Source of the DNA: Rhizobium sp. Q54
Lineage (GTDB): Bacteria > Pseudomonadota > Alphaproteobacteria > Rhizobiales > Aestuariivirgaceae
Direction: 5' to 3'
Assembly (NCBI GenBank): GCA_945889445.1
Contig: CAMDBX010000043.1
Location: 1-33,155, forward strand
DNA length: 33,155 nt
Positions 9,396-21,061 of the stretch are shown here, one piece after another. Within the stretch, counting starts at the first letter, position 1. Each line of letters begins with the position of its first letter. The notes under the pieces were generated by a model, which did no database searches, was not told where the DNA came from, and saw nothing but the letters and a program-made list of their open reading frames with translations. Position numbers and translations under genes: made by a program.

Positions 9396-10297
9396 AGATC
9401 GCGCTGCTCACCCGAAACCAGAAGCTCTACTCCCACCAGCGCCTGATCGAGACCGCGGCCAAGCGCGGGCATGAGATGGTGCCCATCGACTATCTCAAGT
9501 GCTACATGAACATCACTTCGAAGAAGCCCGAGCTGCGCTTTCAGGGCGAGAAGCTCGAAGGCTTCGATGCGGTGATCCCGCGCATTGGCGCGTCCCACAC
9601 TTTCTATGGCCTCGCCGTGCTGCGCCAGTTCGAGATGATGGGCGTCTATCCACTGAATGAATCGGTGGCCATCGGCCGCTCGCGCGACAAGCTTCGCTCG
9701 CTGCAATTGCTGTCGCGCGATGGCGTGGGGCTTCCCGTCACCGCCTTTGCCCATGATTCAAAGCGTACCGATGACCTGCTCGACATCGTCGGCGGCGCGC
9801 CCGTGGTCATCAAGCTGCTGGAAGGCACGCAAGGCATCGGCGTGGTGTTGAGCGAAACGCACAAGTCGGCGAAGTCGGTTGTCGAAGCCTTCCATGGCGC
9901 CAACGTGGCGATCCTCGTGCAGGAGTTCATCAAGGAGGCGGAGGGCAGCGACATCCGTGCCTTCGTCGTCGGCCGCTCGCTGGTGGCGGCGATGGAGCGC
10001 CGGGGGGCCAAAGATGAGTTCCGTTCCAACCTGCACCGAGGCGGCACCGCCAACATGATCGAGCTGACTCCGCTGGAGAAGGCAACCGCGCTGAAGGCGG
10101 CGCGCTCCATGGGCCTCAATGTTGCGGGCGTCGACATGCTGCGCTCGTCGCATGGGCCAGTGGTGATCGAGGTGAACTCCTCGCCCGGCCTCGAGGGCAT
10201 CGAGAAGGCGACGGGCGTGGACGTGGCCAACAAGATTGTCCGCTTCGTGGAACGCCACGCCAAGCCCGGCCGCACCCGCACGCGGGGCAAGGGATGA
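9392..10297 (+). CDS. rimK: RimK family ATP-grasp alpha-L-glutamate ligase
   Basis: At 301 residues it matches the length of E. coli RimK (300). It starts [18 protein letters not shown] and has ATP-grasp features: the [11 protein letters not shown] region, [16 protein letters not shown] (ATP-binding loop), [11 protein letters not shown] and the metal-binding C-terminal [17 protein letters not shown]. RimK adds glutamate residues to the C-terminus of ribosomal protein S6 in the cytoplasm. The gene overlaps its neighbours on both sides by four bases, between a RimB-like protease and an M14 carboxypeptidase-like enzyme, which suggests a reversible peptide-tagging module. A related ATP-grasp ligase with another acceptor cannot be excluded. 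Confidence 0.93.
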   Translation: MKIALLTRNQKLYSHQRLIETAAKRGHEMVPIDYLKCYMNITSKKPELRFQGEKLEGFDAVIPRIGASHTFYGLAVLRQFEMMGVYPLNESVAIGRSRDKLRSLQLLSRDGVGLPVTAFAHDSKRTDDLLDIVGGAPVVIKLLEGTQGIGVVLSETHKSAKSVVEAFHGANVAILVQEFIKEAEGSDIRAFVVGRSLVAAMERRGAKDEFRSNLHRGGTANMIELTPLEKATALKAARSMGLNVAGVDMLRSSHGPVVIEVNSSPGLEGIEKATGVDVANKIVRFVERHAKPGRTRTRGKG

Positions 10298-11304
10298 GCG
10301 CCTTCACGCTTGGCGAAGTGGACGTGCAGCCGGGCCAGCGCGCCACGGTGGACCTGCCGGTCAGCACGCTGTCGAACCACACCCATGTGACGCTGCCCGT
10401 GCACGTGGTGCATGGCGAGGCGCCCGGCCCCACCATGTTCCTGTCCGGCGCCATCCACGGCGACGAGATCCAGGGCGTGGAGATCATCCGCCGCATCCTC
10501 ACCCATCCGGCGCTGCAAACCCTGCGCGGCACGCTGCTGGCGGTGCCCATCGTCAACAGCTTCGGCTTTCTCAACCATACCCGCTACATGCCGGACCGGC
10601 GCGACCTGAACCGCTGCTTCCCCGGCACGGGCCGCGGCTCGCTCGCCAGCCTCGTCGCCGACATCTTCTTCCGCGAGGTGGTGCTGAGGAGCCAGTTCGG
10701 CATCGACTTCCACACGGCGGCGCTTCACCGATCAAACCTGCCGCAGGTGCGGCTGGCGCCCCAAGAGCCGGAACTGCTGCAGATGGCACAGGCCTTCGCG
10801 CCGCCGGTGATCCTGATTTCCAAGCTGCGCGAACGCTCGCTGCAGCTTTCTGCCGGCGAGGCGGGCGTCAAGGTGCTGCTTTATGAGGGTGGCGAGGCAC
10901 TGCGCTTCGACGAGATCGCGATCGATGCCGGGGTGCGTGGCACGCTGCGGGTGATGGCCCACCTCGACATGGTGGACCCAACGTCGCGGCCTGTCGGCCA
11001 GACGGTGTTCTCGGATGCCAGTTCGTGGGTGCGTTCGCCCGAGAGCGGCATCCTCCACACCACGCGGAGGATCGGCGACCGGGTGGGCAAGGGCGAGGTG
11101 GTCGGCGTGGTCGCCGATCCGCTGGGTCAGACCTCGCTGCCGCTGTTCTCCGAATGGGACGGCATCATCGTCGGCCGCACCAACCTGCCACTGGTCAACC
11201 GCGGCGACGCGGTGTTCCACATCGCACGCGCCATGCCGCTGGCCACCATTCGTCAGCACCCGGACGAAGCGGTGGTGCTGGCGGACGAGGACGAGATCAT
11301 CTGA
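10294..11304 (+). CDS. Succinylglutamate desuccinylase/aspartoacylase (M14) family protein
   Basis: This 336-residue protein has the zinc site of the AstE/AspA branch of M14 carboxypeptidases: His55 and Glu58 in GAIHGDE and His140 in DFHTAA. It also has the family segment [13 protein letters not shown]. The C-terminal third ([22 protein letters not shown]) resembles the barrel-like domain of such deacylases. Family members hydrolyse N-acyl amino acids or peptide-like amide bonds. It overlaps rimK by an ATGA, so it probably acts on a RimK-made glutamate tag or a related amide; this is inferred from position. A hairpin 9 bp downstream ends the operon. Confidence 0.9.
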   Translation: MSAFTLGEVDVQPGQRATVDLPVSTLSNHTHVTLPVHVVHGEAPGPTMFLSGAIHGDEIQGVEIIRRILTHPALQTLRGTLLAVPIVNSFGFLNHTRYMPDRRDLNRCFPGTGRGSLASLVADIFFREVVLRSQFGIDFHTAALHRSNLPQVRLAPQEPELLQMAQAFAPPVILISKLRERSLQLSAGEAGVKVLLYEGGEALRFDEIAIDAGVRGTLRVMAHLDMVDPTSRPVGQTVFSDASSWVRSPESGILHTTRRIGDRVGKGEVVGVVADPLGQTSLPLFSEWDGIIVGRTNLPLVNRGDAVFHIARAMPLATIRQHPDEAVVLADEDEII

Positions 11305-11312
11305 GCACGTCT

Positions 11313-11335
11313 TCTCCCGCTCCTTCAGCGGGAGA
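11313..11335. terminator. Bidirectional hairpin between convergent genes
   Basis: A perfect 9-bp stem, TCTCCCGCT and AGCGGGAGA, with a CCTTC loop sits in the 52-bp gap between the convergent M14 and HerA-like genes. It has no long T run on either side, so intrinsic termination strength is uncertain, but position and symmetry suit a shared terminator. Confidence 0.65.
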
Positions 11336-11356
11336 GGACATTGATGCGCTTCTAGT

Positions 11357-12835
11357 TCACCACTTCTTCATCCCGCCCAGTATTCCGCGGATGATGATGT
11401 TGCCGATCTGACGCCCTGCAGTACTGGCCATGTTCTTGACGAAGCGATCCGTCGCCGTTTCGCGGCCCGAGGTGCGGGACTGGGCGCGGGCCTGCTGGTC
11501 GGCTTCCTTCTGCGCGGCCTTGTCGGCCTTCTCCTGCTCACTGGCAGCGGAACGTTCCTCGGCGCGCTTCGTCAGGATTTCGTAGGCCGACTCGCGGTCC
11601 TCACTCTCCTCGTAGGAGCCATAGACCGGCGAATTCTTGATGATCTTCTGGCGTTCCTCAGGCGTTATCGGCCCCATGCGGGAGGACGGCGGGCGCACCA
11701 TGGTGCGCTCCACCATGGTGGGCACGCCCTTGAGGTCCAGCACCGAGACCAGCGCCTCGCCCTTGCCGAGCTGGGTGATCGCCTCTTCCGTCTTGAAGGC
11801 GGGGTTGGGGCGGAAGGTCGAGGCGGCGGTGGCCACCGCCTTGGCCTCGCGCGGGGTGTAGGCGCGCAGCGCATGTTGCACGCGGTTGCCCATCTGCGCC
11901 AGCACGCTTTCGGGCACGTCCAGCGGGTTCTGCGTCACGAAATAGATGCCGATGCCCTTGGAGCGGATCAGCTTCACCGTCTGCTCGATCTTCTGCACGA
12001 GCCCTGAAGGGGCCTCGGAGAACAGCAGATGCGCCTCGTCGAAGAAGAACACCATCTTCGGCTTTTCGGGGTCGCCCACTTCCGGCATTCGCTCAAAGAG
12101 TTCGGACATCATCCACAGGAGGAAGGTGGCATAGAGCTGCGGCGAGTTGATGAGTTTGTCGGCAGCCAGCACGTTCATGTAGCCCTTGCCGCCCGGCGTG
12201 GTGCGCATGAAGTCATGGATGTTGAGGGCAGGCTCGCCGAAGAAGTGGTTGCCGCCCTGCTCCTCCAGCACCACGAGGCGGCGCTGGATGGCGCCGATGG
12301 TGGGTGCGGCAAGGTTGCCGTATTCGGTGGTGAGTTCCTTGCCGCGGTCGCCCAAATCCTTCAGCAGCGCGCGCAGGTCCTTGAGGTCAAGAAGGGCGAG
12401 GCCCTCCTTGTCGGCGAGCTTGAAGGCGATGTTGAGGGCCCCTTCCTGGGCATCCGTCAGCCCCATGAGGCGCGACAGCATGAGGGGGCCCATGTCCGAG
12501 ATGGTGGTGCGGATCGGGTGGCCCTGCTGGCCGAACAGGTCCCAGAAGATCGTCGGGATGGCCTCGAAGCCATAGTCGTCGAAGCCCATGTACTTGGCGC
12601 GCTCGACGAGGGCCTCCTTCGGCTCGCCCTCCATGGCGATGCCGGAAAGGTCGCCCTTCACGTCTGCCGCGAAGACCGGCACGCCCGCATCGCAGAAGCC
12701 CTCGGCCAGGATCTGCAGCGTCACCGTCTTGCCGGTGCCGGTGGCGCCGGTGACGAGGCCGTGGCGGTTGGCCATGGCGAGGAACAGGTCCTCGCGCTTG
12801 GCGCTCTGGCCGATGAAAACCGTGGAGTCGGACAT
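11357..12835 (-). CDS. HerA/DUF853-type ATPase (YjgR-like)
   Basis: This 492-residue P-loop protein has Walker A GATGTGKT at residues 30-37, a Walker B-like KMVFFFDEAH near 260-270 and the helicase-like FVTQNPLDVPE segment. The length and the tail of charged helix followed by NIIIRGILGGM match DUF853/COG0433 proteins such as E. coli YjgR. These are HerA-FtsK superfamily ATPases thought to form hexameric DNA or protein translocation motors; the physiological role is unsettled. It starts at ATG 12835, divergent from the small gene at 12927, and converges on the rimK operon. The acidic/basic C-terminal linker (about residues 410-470) is low complexity. Confidence 0.9.
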   Translation of the reverse strand: MSDSTVFIGQSAKREDLFLAMANRHGLVTGATGTGKTVTLQILAEGFCDAGVPVFAADVKGDLSGIAMEGEPKEALVERAKYMGFDDYGFEAIPTIFWDLFGQQGHPIRTTISDMGPLMLSRLMGLTDAQEGALNIAFKLADKEGLALLDLKDLRALLKDLGDRGKELTTEYGNLAAPTIGAIQRRLVVLEEQGGNHFFGEPALNIHDFMRTTPGGKGYMNVLAADKLINSPQLYATFLLWMMSELFERMPEVGDPEKPKMVFFFDEAHLLFSEAPSGLVQKIEQTVKLIRSKGIGIYFVTQNPLDVPESVLAQMGNRVQHALRAYTPREAKAVATAASTFRPNPAFKTEEAITQLGKGEALVSVLDLKGVPTMVERTMVRPPSSRMGPITPEERQKIIKNSPVYGSYEESEDRESAYEILTKRAEERSAASEQEKADKAAQKEADQQARAQSRTSGRETATDRFVKNMASTAGRQIGNIIIRGILGGMKKW

Positions 12836-12926
12836 GGCTCGGGGAACCCTTGATCATTCGCTTTCGAGACCCCTTTCTTGCTATAAGCAGCCGGGTTTCG
12901 CAATGCGCAGGGCAGGAATTGAGAGA

Positions 12927-13322
12927 ATGCAGGAATTGATCGACCGGATCGTGGCGGCAAGCGGGCTCAGCCCCGAAAAGGCCGAAAAGGGCCTCGGCAT
13001 CATGCTGAACCTGATCAAGACTCAAGGAAACCAGAACAAGGTGCAGGAGCTGTTCGACAAGCTGCCCGGGGCGGCGGAACTTGCGCTCGCCCAAGGCGGC
13101 GACGGGGCAGGCTACGGCGGCGGCGGGCTGCTCGGCATGCTGGCCGGCGGCATGATGGGTGGTCCCCTGGCCGCCATCTCGAAGCTTTCCGCCGCGGGCC
13201 TGTCGATGGACCAGATCAAGGCGCTGGGCACCGCAACGGTGGACTATGCCAAGGAAAAGGCGGGCCCGCAGCTTGTGAAAGAGGTCGCGGGCTCCATTCC
13301 GGGCCTTTCCGGCTACGTCTGA
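12927..13322 (+). CDS. Small helical protein with glycine-rich centre, DUF2267/DUF2780-like
   Basis: I chose ATG 12927 (MQELIDRIV) because AGGA lies about nine bases upstream; ATG 12903 and still longer in-frame starts are possible, but the longest run into the divergent ATPase gene. The 131-residue product has an amphipathic N-terminal half (GLSPEKAEKGLGIMLNLIK), a glycine and methionine-rich hydrophobic stretch (GGGLLGMLAGGMMGG) and a helical C-terminus ending GLSGYV. The N-terminal half resembles DUF2267/DUF2780-type small proteins, a weak match made from memory. Function unknown. It could contact a membrane through the central segment. Confidence 0.75.
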   Translation: MQELIDRIVAASGLSPEKAEKGLGIMLNLIKTQGNQNKVQELFDKLPGAAELALAQGGDGAGYGGGGLLGMLAGGMMGGPLAAISKLSAAGLSMDQIKALGTATVDYAKEKAGPQLVKEVAGSIPGLSGYV

Positions 13323-13406
13323 CGCCTCCCGATTAGACCAAGGGCGGTTTGCGGTGGCCCGCTGTCTTCGCTAGTGTTTTCGCAGTTGCAAAAGACTGGG
13401 TTTGAC

Positions 13407-14602
13407 ATGAGTGATCTAAAGCTGGCCTCCGAGTTTCCGGCGCTTGGCCGGGACGACTGGATGAAGCGCGTCGAGGCGGTGCTGAAGGGCGCCTCCTTCG
13501 AGGAAAAGCTGGTCCATTCTTCGGCCGACGGGATCAGGCTCGAACCGCTTTACGGCCAGCTGCCCGGCCCCCGCGCGGCGCGGCCCGCCCAGGTGCCGTG
13601 GACCCTTCATCAGCGCATCGACCACCCGGACGCGGCGCGCGCCAATGAACTGGCGCTCGACGACCTTACCAATGGCGCCACCGGCCTGGTGCTGGTGACG
13701 AAGGACGGGGCCACGGCGCGCGGCTATGGAATCGATCCCGCGCGGCTGGCGCGCGTGCTGCAGGGCGTGCACCTCCATGCCGTGGCGCTGCGCGTCGAGG
13801 GCGGCGCCTCCATGGCGCTGGCCGAACTGATCGCCACGCAGCCCATCGACCCCGAGCGCCTCAACGTCTCGTTCGCGCTCACCAATCCTGCCGATGCGGC
13901 GGAGCTCGCCCGGCGCGGCTACACCGGCCCCTACATGGAGGCCGATGGCCGCAGCTGGCACGAGCAGGGCGCCACCGAGGCACAGGAGCTGGGCGCCACG
14001 CTGGCAACCGCCGTGGCCACGTTGCGCTCGCTCGAGAACCTCAACGACGTGCACCTCGTGCGGTCTGTCGGCATCACCCTGGCGGCGAACCAGGACATGT
14101 TCGCCACACTTGCCAAGTTCCGCGCCATCCGCCTGCTGTGGCGGCGCGTGCTGCAGGCGGCGGGGCTTCCCGATGCGCCCTTGCGCCTTCACGCCGAAAC
14201 CTCATGGCGGATGATGGCCGTGAAGGACCCGCACACCAACATCCTGCGCGCCACGACGGCCGTGTTCGGCGCAGGGTTGGGCGGTGCGGACTCGATCGCC
14301 GTGCTGCCCTTCTCGCTGGCGCAAGGCCTGCCCAACGCCTTCGCCCGCCGCGTGGCGCGCAACGTGCAGAACGTGCTGGCAGAGGAATCGAACCTGTGGC
14401 GCGTCGCCGACCCGGCCTCGGGTGCGGGCTACATCGAGACCTATACGCAGGGCCTGGCGGAAGCCGCGTGGAAAGTGTTCCAGGCAGCAGAGGCCGGCGA
14501 TTGGCCGGCGCCCGACCCGTCTTCAACCGCAGGCCTGCCCATCATCGGCACCACCGCCTATCCGCTGCGCGAAGAATTTGCCCCCGAGACGGAGGCCCTG
14601 TC

Positions 14603-14606
<4 letters not shown>
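13407..14606 (+). CDS. mutA: Methylmalonyl-CoA mutase small (beta) subunit, short form
   Basis: This 399-residue protein is clearly related to the TIM-barrel part of methylmalonyl-CoA mutase: [33 protein letters not shown] and [17 protein letters not shown]. It stops at about [13 protein letters not shown], where Propionibacterium-type small subunits (above 600 residues) continue into a degenerate cobalamin domain, so the B12-domain remnant is absent. The small subunit is non-catalytic and pairs with MutB. I chose MSDLK at 13407; an in-frame ATG at 13374 adds 11 poorly matching residues. Its stop overlaps the large-subunit start (ATGA at 14603-14606). The pathway is propionyl-CoA assimilation through succinyl-CoA. 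Confidence 0.9.
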
Positions 14607-16753
<2,147 letters not shown>

Positions 16754-16754
16754 A

Positions 16755-17702
16755 TCAGAACTTCACCTTCGCCATGGTGGCGCGGTGGTCGCTGGGCCAC
16801 GGCGTCACCACGATGTCGGCTTCCGGTGCCTTCTCGCCGACGATGCCGGCGGAGATCACCTGCAGGTCCTTGGCGCGGGCAAGCGCGAAGTCGATGCGGT
16901 CGTGGTGGTCGTCCTTGGCGGTGGGTTCGCTGGTGGGCGTCCATGTCATGCCGGGCTTGGCGCCCGCGTCCGGATAGATCGCTCGGAACGTGTCCACGAA
17001 GCCCTTGTCCTCGATGGCCTTGACCGTCGGGAACGGCACGACCAGCGGCTGCAGACCGGCCTTCACGGCGGACTCGGTCCAGTCGCGGTGCGACGGCTCG
17101 TTGAAGTCGCCGAACACGAAGGCGGCGTCCGCCTCGCCCGCTGCCGCCATGTCATCGAACAGCAGCTTGAGGGCTGCGCCGCGGGTCGCCTCTGCGGCCT
17201 TTACCGCCTCATCCGCCGTCTTCAGGAAGGGCGCGTCACCATATTCGATGCCGAGCAGCTGGTAAGGCTGGTAGGGCGAGTCATCGAGGTGGATGTTGAA
17301 CACCTGCACCTTGCGGCCATCGACCATGATCTCGACGCCCGTGTCGTTGGGCGTGGCCTTGCCGATGGGATAGCGGCTCAAGATTGCATTGGCCCACAGC
17401 GCATCGTTCTGCTTGGTCTGGTCGTAGTAGTGGTAGCCAAGCGCCGCGGCGAGCTTGGGGGCAACGCTGTCGCCTACCGCCGGGCAGACGTCGGCGGTGC
17501 AGGGATCGCTCTCCAGCCGCGTTTCCTGAATGCCGATGATGTCAGGGTTCACCGCCTTGATGACGGCCACCGTCTCGTCCACCGGCTTCTGTTCATTGGC
17601 GCCACCGCCCCAGACATTGAAGCTCATGACGGTCAGGTCGGTTGCCTGGGCCGCGGTGGCACCGGCAGCAACAAGAAGAGCAGCAAGCAGCGAACGTCTC
17701 AT
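16755..17702 (-). CDS. Secreted endonuclease/exonuclease/phosphatase family protein
   Basis: This 315-residue protein has a clear signal peptide (MRRSLLAALLVAAGATAAQA). The EEP fold motifs follow in order: FNVWGGG, IQETR with the metal-binding Glu, GDFNEPS, a DRIDFALARA strand and the C-terminal SDHRA catalytic His. Such exported EEP proteins include nucleases, sphingomyelinases and inositol-phosphate phosphatases, and sequence alone does not settle the substrate. It converges on mutB with a one-base gap, so no separate terminator is visible. It follows the asparaginase stop by 52 bp on the same strand and may be cotranscribed with it. Confidence 0.9.
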   Translation of the reverse strand: MRRSLLAALLVAAGATAAQATDLTVMSFNVWGGGANEQKPVDETVAVIKAVNPDIIGIQETRLESDPCTADVCPAVGDSVAPKLAAALGYHYYDQTKQNDALWANAILSRYPIGKATPNDTGVEIMVDGRKVQVFNIHLDDSPYQPYQLLGIEYGDAPFLKTADEAVKAAEATRGAALKLLFDDMAAAGEADAAFVFGDFNEPSHRDWTESAVKAGLQPLVVPFPTVKAIEDKGFVDTFRAIYPDAGAKPGMTWTPTSEPTAKDDHHDRIDFALARAKDLQVISAGIVGEKAPEADIVVTPWPSDHRATMAKVKF

Positions 17703-17754
17703 GGTGGTCCCCCAAGGTGATGCGCAACCTTGAAGAGACTATGTGACGGTCGAT

Positions 17755-18732
17755 CTACAACCGCAAGCCCCGCACCTCGCCCACCTCGATCTTGCGCCAG
17801 TTGGCGAGGTCGTGGTGGCGGAAGCGCTCCAGCGTGGCCTTCTCCTCCGGCGTCCACACGTCGAGACCCGCCAGCACCGCCGCGATGCCCACTTCTGCGG
17901 CGCGCGAGGCGCCGTCGTCGACCTTGAGGGCGATGCCGAGGCCGGCATGCGGGATGCAGGCGCAGTAAACGCCCTCCGCGCCGGTCTTGATGAACAGGCG
18001 CGGCACGGCCTCCATGATGAGCGTGTCGAAGTCACCCGTGCCCGCCACCATGAACGGGTGCTTGCGCACCGCGTCGATGATGCGGCACGCGGCGGCGTTT
18101 TCAGGATCGGTGAAGCGGGCAAAGGCGAGAGCGAGGCTCTTCAGCGGGATCGCCCAGGTGGGCACCGAGCAGCCATCGATGCCCACGGGCTGCTGGGCAA
18201 GGTCGATGTCGCAGAGTTCGCCGGTGCGCTTCGCGATGGCCTGCTGCACCGGATGATCCAGCTTCACGTAGCCATGCGGGTCGGCCTTGAGCTGGCGGGC
18301 CAGCGCCAGCATGCCGGCATGCTTGCCGGAGCAGTTGTTGTGGACGGCGGCACAGGGCTGGCTGTGGCGCACGAGATCAAAGCGCGCCTCCTCGAAATAG
18401 GGCCAGTGGGCGCCGCATTCATAAAGGTCCTCGGCGTTGCCGCCCTTGGCCAGCATGGCACGCGCCACGCGCACATGATCGGGTTCGCCATTGTGCGATG
18501 AGCAGCACAACGCGATCTCCTCGTCGGTGAAGCCGAAGTGATCTGCCGCGCCACTCTCGATCACCGGCAGGCACTGGAAGGCCTTGATTGCCGAGCGCGG
18601 ATAGACCGCCGCCGCGATGCCACCTTCGGCGGCCACCACGTGGCCCGCCCGGTCCACCACGGCATAGGCGCCGCGGTGGCGGCTCTCGATGATGTCGCCG
18701 CGGGTGACTTCGGCGATCACGGGGTTGGTCAT
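17755..18732 (-). CDS. ansA: Asparaginase, Rhizobium etli AnsA (ReAII) type
   Basis: This 325-residue protein belongs to the Asparaginase_II family (PF06089), not the E. coli AnsB fold. Known ReAII active-site features are recognisable: Ser47-x-x-Lys50 in YPRSAIKAF, Ser79 in CSSHNGEP, and the zinc ligands Cys134 and Lys137 in NNCSGKHAG and Cys188 in GIDGCSVP. All are one residue earlier than the R. etli numbering as I remember it. It hydrolyses L-asparagine to aspartate and ammonia. Its ATG overlaps the stop of the upstream MFS gene by four bases, so the two are probably one operon and the transporter may carry a related amide or amino acid. Confidence 0.94.
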   Translation of the reverse strand: MTNPVIAEVTRGDIIESRHRGAYAVVDRAGHVVAAEGGIAAAVYPRSAIKAFQCLPVIESGAADHFGFTDEEIALCCSSHNGEPDHVRVARAMLAKGGNAEDLYECGAHWPYFEEARFDLVRHSQPCAAVHNNCSGKHAGMLALARQLKADPHGYVKLDHPVQQAIAKRTGELCDIDLAQQPVGIDGCSVPTWAIPLKSLALAFARFTDPENAAACRIIDAVRKHPFMVAGTGDFDTLIMEAVPRLFIKTGAEGVYCACIPHAGLGIALKVDDGASRAAEVGIAAVLAGLDVWTPEEKATLERFRHHDLANWRKIEVGEVRGLRL

Positions 18733-19961
18733 GCACGCGTCTCCAGGATCTTCTTGTGCGGCGAGGCCGCGAGGTACCATCCATAGGCCAGCAACTGGGC
18801 GGCAAGGAAGATGCCGATGGCCCAGCTGTAACCTTGCGGGCTGTAGCCCGTCCCGCTCGCCGGGAACAGCCCGATGATGAGGCCCACCAGGTATTGCGAG
18901 GCGAAGGCCGCGACGAACATGGTGAAATTGATCGTTGCGTTTGCGCGGCCTGCCAGTTCCTTGCCGATGTGCGCGGCGAACCATGGGAAGGCCAGCACCG
19001 CCACCTGCCCGAAGGCAGCGACGAAAAGCCAGGCCGGAAACATCAGCCCCTCCACCCGCAGCACGATCACTGCCTGGGCGGCGAAATAGAGCAGGTTGAA
19101 GCCCAGCATCACCTGCATCGGCCCGATGCCGCGCCGGGCCAGCCGATCGGCGATGACCCCAACCGACAGGATACCCACCATGAAGGCCACAGCCATGAAG
19201 AGCAGGTGGCGGGCCACCTCCTCGCGCGTGAATCCCATCACGTCGCGCATCCAGGGGCCCGCCCACAGCGTCTGGATGCCGATCTGCACCCCCGAGCTGA
19301 GGCCCAGCAGCGGGGCGATGCGCCAGAACAGCGGCGTCTTCATGATGGCGATCATCTGGCCGAACTGCTGCCTCAGCGGCGCGGGCGTCGTGAGCGTGTC
19401 CTTGCGGGGTGCGGCGGCGAGGATGAACCCGGCAGCCAGCAGGATCAGCCCGGCGAAGACCAGGAAGGCGTTGCGCCAGCCGATGAGGCCGACCAGCCAT
19501 TCGGTGGGCTCCGTCGCCACCACCACGCCAAGTGCGCCCATGGACATGATCGCCGTGTTGGCGAGCGAGCGGCGCTCGGCCGGAACCCAGGTGGCGGAGG
19601 ACTTGTAGCTGGCCATCAGCCCGGCCGAGAAGCCAAGGCCGATCACCGCGCGGGCGGCAAAGAGGCCGAGGAAGTCCGACGCGAAGGCAAAGCCCACGCA
19701 ACCCGCGGCCGCCACGCTGAGGAGCCCGGCCTGCACCTTGCGCGGGCCATACCGGTCCAGCAGCACGCCCAGCGGCAACTGGAACAGCGCGAAGGCGCCG
19801 AGATAGGCCGCCGTGAGCAGGCCCAGTTCGCCCGGCGTGAGGCCGAGGTCCTGCACGAGGTCCGGCGCCACCACGGCGTTCACGGCGCGCAGCAGGTAGG
19901 ACATGAAGTAGCCCGCCGCGAAGGGCAGCAGGGCGGTGAAGACGAGGCGAAGCAGTGTCAT
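18729..19961 (-). CDS. MFS transporter
   Basis: This 410-residue protein has the hydrophobicity pattern of a 12-helix major facilitator. The loop between helices 2 and 3 reads GVLLDRYGPRKVQ, the classic MFS motif A; a second cytoplasmic loop has IADRLARRG. I chose ATG 19961 (MTLLRLVF) because the longer reading from 20057 adds a non-hydrophobic stretch over the divergent promoter region. Overlap with ansA (ATGA) suggests coupled expression. Substrate is not determined; the neighbour suggests an amino acid or its amide, as inference only. Confidence 0.92.
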   Translation of the reverse strand: MTLLRLVFTALLPFAAGYFMSYLLRAVNAVVAPDLVQDLGLTPGELGLLTAAYLGAFALFQLPLGVLLDRYGPRKVQAGLLSVAAAGCVGFAFASDFLGLFAARAVIGLGFSAGLMASYKSSATWVPAERRSLANTAIMSMGALGVVVATEPTEWLVGLIGWRNAFLVFAGLILLAAGFILAAAPRKDTLTTPAPLRQQFGQMIAIMKTPLFWRIAPLLGLSSGVQIGIQTLWAGPWMRDVMGFTREEVARHLLFMAVAFMVGILSVGVIADRLARRGIGPMQVMLGFNLLYFAAQAVIVLRVEGLMFPAWLFVAAFGQVAVLAFPWFAAHIGKELAGRANATINFTMFVAAFASQYLVGLIIGLFPASGTGYSPQGYSWAIGIFLAAQLLAYGWYLAASPHKKILETRA

Positions 19962-20085
19962 GACTGCAACACTCTCGTCGTAATCCGGCGTTAAGGCAAC
20001 GCTGGGAAAAAAAGCGCTTGTGAATCGCGCAGGATTGCTTATGTGCGCGCCTTCCAAGCATCAACGCCTTCCGAAGGAACTGCCC

Positions 20086-20823
20086 GTGATCCGTCGCGCC
20101 CTTGCCTTCCAGCACATGGATGACGAACCGCCCGGCCTGTTCGGCCGCTTCCTTGCCGAGCAAGGCGCGGAGCTCGATGTGGTGATGCTGCACAGGGGTG
20201 AGGCGATTCCGTCGCTCGCCCCTTATGATTTTCTGCTGGTCATGGGCGGCGCCATGGACGTGTGGGAGACGGACGCCCACCCGTGGCTGAAAGACGAGAT
20301 CGCCGCCATCCGCGAATGGACCCTCCAGCGCAACCGCCCCTACATGGGCGTCTGCCTCGGGCTGCAGCTGCTGGCCGTGGCATTGGGCGGCGAAGTTGGC
20401 CTCGCCCGCGCGGCCGAGGTCGGCTTCGGCAAGGTGGAACTCAACGCGCTGGGCCATGCTCACCCGCTGACGCGCGGCCTGCCCTCCACCTTCAAGATCA
20501 TGCAGTGGCACCACGCCGAAGTGACCAGGCTTCCGGCCGGTGCCGAAGTGCTCGCCTCCTCCGCCGTCAGCCCGGTTCAGGTGATGTCGATCGGCCGCGA
20601 GATCATGGCCACGCAGTTCCATGGCGAACTGACCCCGGAGCTTATCGACCGCTGGGCGCAGATTCCGCAGTACCTCGAATGGCTCGACCAGGCGATGGGC
20701 CCGGGGGCGTACAGCCGCGTCAAGAATCAGTCCCGCCTGCAGTTGACGCGAACGGAACGGGTGAGCCGCGCCATGTTCCACAATCTGCTGGCCTCCCGCC
20801 GCAGCTTGCGCAAGGCGGCTTGA
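20086..20823 (+). CDS. Class I glutamine amidotransferase domain protein (GuaA-N-like)
   Basis: The 245-residue protein is a free-standing class I glutamine amidotransferase. The nucleophile is Cys90 in GVCLGLQLLA, with GGAMDVWE upstream and the His/Glu pair in TQFHGE. Such stand-alone proteins are often annotated as GMP-synthase-like, but the amination partner is unknown. I chose GTG 20086 because AAGGAA lies six bases upstream; an ATG at 20041 and one at 20020 would add weak extra residues. It is divergent from the MFS-asparaginase operon across about 124 bp, consistent with nitrogen metabolism as a shared theme. Confidence 0.88.
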   Translation: MIRRALAFQHMDDEPPGLFGRFLAEQGAELDVVMLHRGEAIPSLAPYDFLLVMGGAMDVWETDAHPWLKDEIAAIREWTLQRNRPYMGVCLGLQLLAVALGGEVGLARAAEVGFGKVELNALGHAHPLTRGLPSTFKIMQWHHAEVTRLPAGAEVLASSAVSPVQVMSIGREIMATQFHGELTPELIDRWAQIPQYLEWLDQAMGPGAYSRVKNQSRLQLTRTERVSRAMFHNLLASRRSLRKAA

Positions 20824-21061
20824 GCGCATCTCGCCACTGAATGCCGGTTTAACAGGCAGAATTTGCGCAGAATTTCATCATATTTCTATGAGATTGAAAG
20901 AGAAACGGCTTCGCAGGCTGGCGTCGGTTTAACATTTGCCACCCGTCGCTCGACTGAGACATTTATACCATAGGTTGTTCTATAGCGTCCTCACGCACAC
21001 CAAAGGAGGGCCCGACGACAGCGGCAGCAAACCTTTGTGATAAAATGGGGAACGCAAACAG

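Noticed and set aside
14138-14602. Long N-terminal extension of the methylmalonyl-CoA mutase large subunit
   Set aside because: It lies wholly inside the small-subunit gene in another frame. The normal family start MSRIPNF is at 14603, with an ATGA overlap.
18733-20829. In-frame 700-residue extension upstream of the asparaginase
   Set aside because: It is antisense to the glutamine amidotransferase and out of frame with the MFS gene; the asparaginase starts MTNPVIAEV at 18732.
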